This document shows positions 61,913 through 64,000 of a stretch of 64,000 nt of DNA, in pieces. Origin of the DNA: Hydractinia symbiolongicarpus (taxonomy: Eukaryota > Cnidaria > Hydrozoa > Anthoathecata > Hydractiniidae); the NCBI RefSeq assembly GCF_029227915.1, contig NC_079878.1, positions 13,454,001-13,518,000 on the forward strand, given 5' to 3'. The notes beneath the pieces are model-generated. The model did no database searches, was not told the origin of the DNA, and saw only the letters and a list, made by a program, of their open reading frames with translations. The first letter of the stretch is position 1; each line of letters starts with the position of its first letter. The position numbers and the translations under genes were made by a program.

Positions 61913-62577
61913 ACGATTTTTGAGTTACCATATAAACATTAAATGATGATATAATTCTGATTGTGGAATTTGATCTGAATGAAACAAGCTTGTTGGGTAA
62001 AATTTATTTCTTGATCATTTTTATGCAAACATGATCTTAAAATTTTTAATTTCACTTTTTTATACTTTAATGAGTTTCTCCTCACATAGCATATATATTT
62101 TACGGAATAGTTGTAAACATTTTATGGACTTAATTTCTTTATTCTAGCATTGAAGTTTTATTTACTGTTGATGGCGCTTTGTAAACCAAATCAATACTTA
62201 AAACAGGAAGGATGTCGTACCACTTTTTCGCAGGAAAGGATTTCGTGGAATAAACTTTGCGAAATTTAATTTGACCGATTACAAAAAATACCACATTTGG
62301 TGGAAGACGAAAAATTTTGTTTGAAAAACAACACGGAAATTGTTTTTTCTTTTTAAATTTATCAATAACATTATTTATTTACAGTAACAGCCATAAACTT
62401 AGGTAAAAAGATCCTCTCGTCGGCAAACACTAAAATTAAAACTTTATCGTAAAATCATTACTTTTCTCACCTGTTCAGATTGTTTAAAATTGATGAAGTG
62501 ACGGAAAAATATTTACTTTGGGAGGGTAATTAATTTGAAATTTGTTGATACGTTGATGTTACCCTACTTGTAGTAAA
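61913..62577. other. Non-coding spacer before the Penelope relic
   Basis: I see no gene or repeat structure beyond AT-rich DNA and a TTTCGTGGAATAAACTTTGC word resembling the CGCGAAA-type dispersed repeat near 62240. Confidence 0.45.
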
Positions 62578-62990
62578 ACCTGTGGACGTTCCTCTTATCC
62601 ATGATTTGTTAAACAAGTTCGATCTCAGTTTACGGTTTACTGTTGACTATCTCCAAGATGTTGTTCTTCATTTCCTTGATTTAGAGGTATGTCCAGATGG
62701 TATTACGATTTTCAGAAAAGACACCAATACGGATCTTTATACACATTTTACTAGAGATGTACCCTGGCAATACCGTACGGCCTGGTTACGAAGTTTAGTT
62801 AATCGCGCTTTAAAAATTTGTCTCCGATTAAATTATCTTCGGAAATCGCAACGATTAAACGTTTCGCATCATGGAATGGTTTTCCTAAACGTATTTGTAA
62901 TTCAATAATAAATCGTTTATTGAATAATAATTTTTCATCGCTTAAGAATTCAATGGGTGATAATAAGCTCTTTTCCATATCACATGTTCA
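62578..62990 (+). pseudogene. Penelope reverse transcriptase C-terminal fragment
   Basis: The reading LHFLDLEVCPDGITIFRKDT and the following TDLYTHFTRD and RSLVNRALKIC match the thumb-side blocks of Penelope reverse transcriptases. The frame then slips, and FASWNGFPKRICNSIINRLL follows in another frame from about 62863. There is no upstream catalytic palm. It cannot encode an active enzyme. Confidence 0.75.
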
Positions 62991-63779
62991 CAATTAACCG
63001 TGGCGGGTCCAAAATGAAAGCGCAACATGAAAATGAGGTTTATTATAAATTATTTGTAGCGGGAAAATGCACCAAATACTTACAAATTTATACATTTTTG
63101 TTATTTTTTTGCTGTACTTGAGTGCAATATGGATCAGTTTTAAGTACTGTTACCTCATACTAAAAGAGTTAATGGTTTGAAAGACTTAGGATCGTTGCAT
63201 GTTCCCGAACTAAAAAAGATTTTGTTTGTTTACTTGGAGAAAACATCTGGCACAAAAGCTGACCTTATCCTTTGCGTTTATGCTGTATTCTGTCGCATAA
63301 CAAATGGTAGGAACATGTTCTACTGAGAATTTAGTGACAATCAAAGAGCAAACCCAAAGCATTTTTAGAGTCCTAAAACACGTAAAACGACTATATTTAG
63401 TGAGATAGTCTGCAGATTCTCTGGTTGGATCACATCAATTTTTATGCCGTGATAGAGACACTTATTGGCAGAAAAATAAAATTATTACTTGGCAAAAAAG
63501 TGGGGGGCTGGAGCCTCGTTTTCATGTTTACTGCGACGATACTCCTGTTTATTTTGTGGAACCGGAACAGATATGTCAATAGGCTTATTCATCTGTCAGT
63601 ATTTGGTTCAGATTTCCTTATTTAGGAGACAGAAGCATCGAGTTGGCCAAGTCATGTATAGCGAGATCAATCGCAACTGTAAAAAAGATACACTTGTTTC
63701 AAACTACTTTATAATACAACAAAAGTTGAGCAAACACAAAAGAGTTGAGCAAACACAAACACAAAAGATCGTATCTCTT

Positions 63780-63965
63780 TATTGGGTCAATCCTCCGTTG
63801 TTTCTGAGTTTACGTGTCTTGTGTGCTATGATAAATATATTGGCAAAACGGAACGAACCTTACACGAACGTATAACTTGAACATGCTTAGTATGATAACA
63901 ACAGTGCTGTACGTAAACATATTGACAACTGTACGGGGTGTTCATCACATCATCCGGATTCGTAA
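63780..63965 (+). pseudogene. GIY-YIG endonuclease fragment of the Penelope-like element
   Basis: One frame reads YDKYIGKTERTLHERI, and the continuation EHA, stop, YDNNSAVRKHIDNCTGC follows in a neighbouring frame. YIGKT, the ER-L-R-I helix, SAVRKHI and the final Cys pair fit the GIY-YIG domain of Penelope-like elements. An in-frame TGA and a TAG break it. Confidence 0.7.
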
Positions 63966-64000
63966 TTCCGATGTTTATCTGTTTAGACGTGAAACCAACT

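Larger units (their letters stand above)
62578..64000 (+). mobile_element. Penelope-like retroelement relic, running off the window
   Basis: The 3' part of a Penelope-type reverse transcriptase (62578-62990) is followed by a GIY-YIG nuclease region (about 63790-63960), the diagnostic pairing for this class. The reverse-transcriptase palm with its catalytic Asp residues is missing upstream, as expected for 5' truncation, a common fate of these elements. Stops and frameshifts are present throughout. The 3' end lies beyond the window. Confidence 0.75.

Overview
This 64-kb window is animal nuclear DNA. It is AT-rich, with short GT-AG introns (acceptors usually TTTTAG or TTTCAG), long introns full of transposons, and three clear multi-exon host genes. 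Gene content fits a non-bilaterian invertebrate, most likely a cnidarian and perhaps a hydrozoan. That placement is inference from an Otx-class homeobox, a full-length sacsin homologue and the mixture of hAT, Harbinger, Copia and Penelope elements; no marker in the window proves it.

Layout. (1) 729-6964, + strand: a 16-exon gene, spliced by hand without a frame break into 806 residues. It encodes a signal peptide, a CUB domain, an Ig domain and an ionotropic-glutamate-receptor-like core (S1 lobe, TM1, re-entrant pore with the potassium-channel filter TVGYGD, TM2, S2 lobe, TM3) with a cytoplasmic coiled tail. This is the most interesting item: a potassium-selective receptor channel of GluR0/AvGluR1 layout with extracellular adhesion-type domains. 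(2) 7.4-16.1 kb: about 9 kb with no gene, holding several perfect TGACGTCA sites. (3) 16111-17508, + strand: a three-exon Otx/Otd homeobox gene (245 aa). (4) 17.5-23.0 kb: non-coding, with a Harbinger-type MITE holding a 28-bp perfect palindrome, and a 30-bp minisatellite. (5) 23021-27404: a complete Copia retrotransposon with near-identical LTRs, a CATAT target duplication and a primer site matching the initiator-tRNA anticodon arm, but broken genes. (6) 28969-32576: a hAT transposon whose minus-strand gene joins an OTU protease-like domain to hAT transposase parts, with the catalytic core missing. (7) 32.6-41.8 kb: intergenic, with a 16-bp satellite, a decayed PIF/Harbinger transposase and dispersed repeats. 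(8) 41823-61030, + strand: a sacsin homologue of at least 4279 residues with three HSP90-like sacsin repeats, a J domain with HPD and a HEPN domain, mostly in one 10.7-kb exon; its 4.4-kb intron carries a head-to-tail repeat array. (9) 61.0-64.0 kb: 3' flank, a 115-bp MITE with an exact 9-bp target duplication, and a decayed Penelope-like element running off the edge.

The three host genes share no obvious pathway: one membrane receptor channel, one transcription factor and one giant co-chaperone. The space between them is mostly transposon-derived. All splice models come from reading the sequence and are untested by transcripts.
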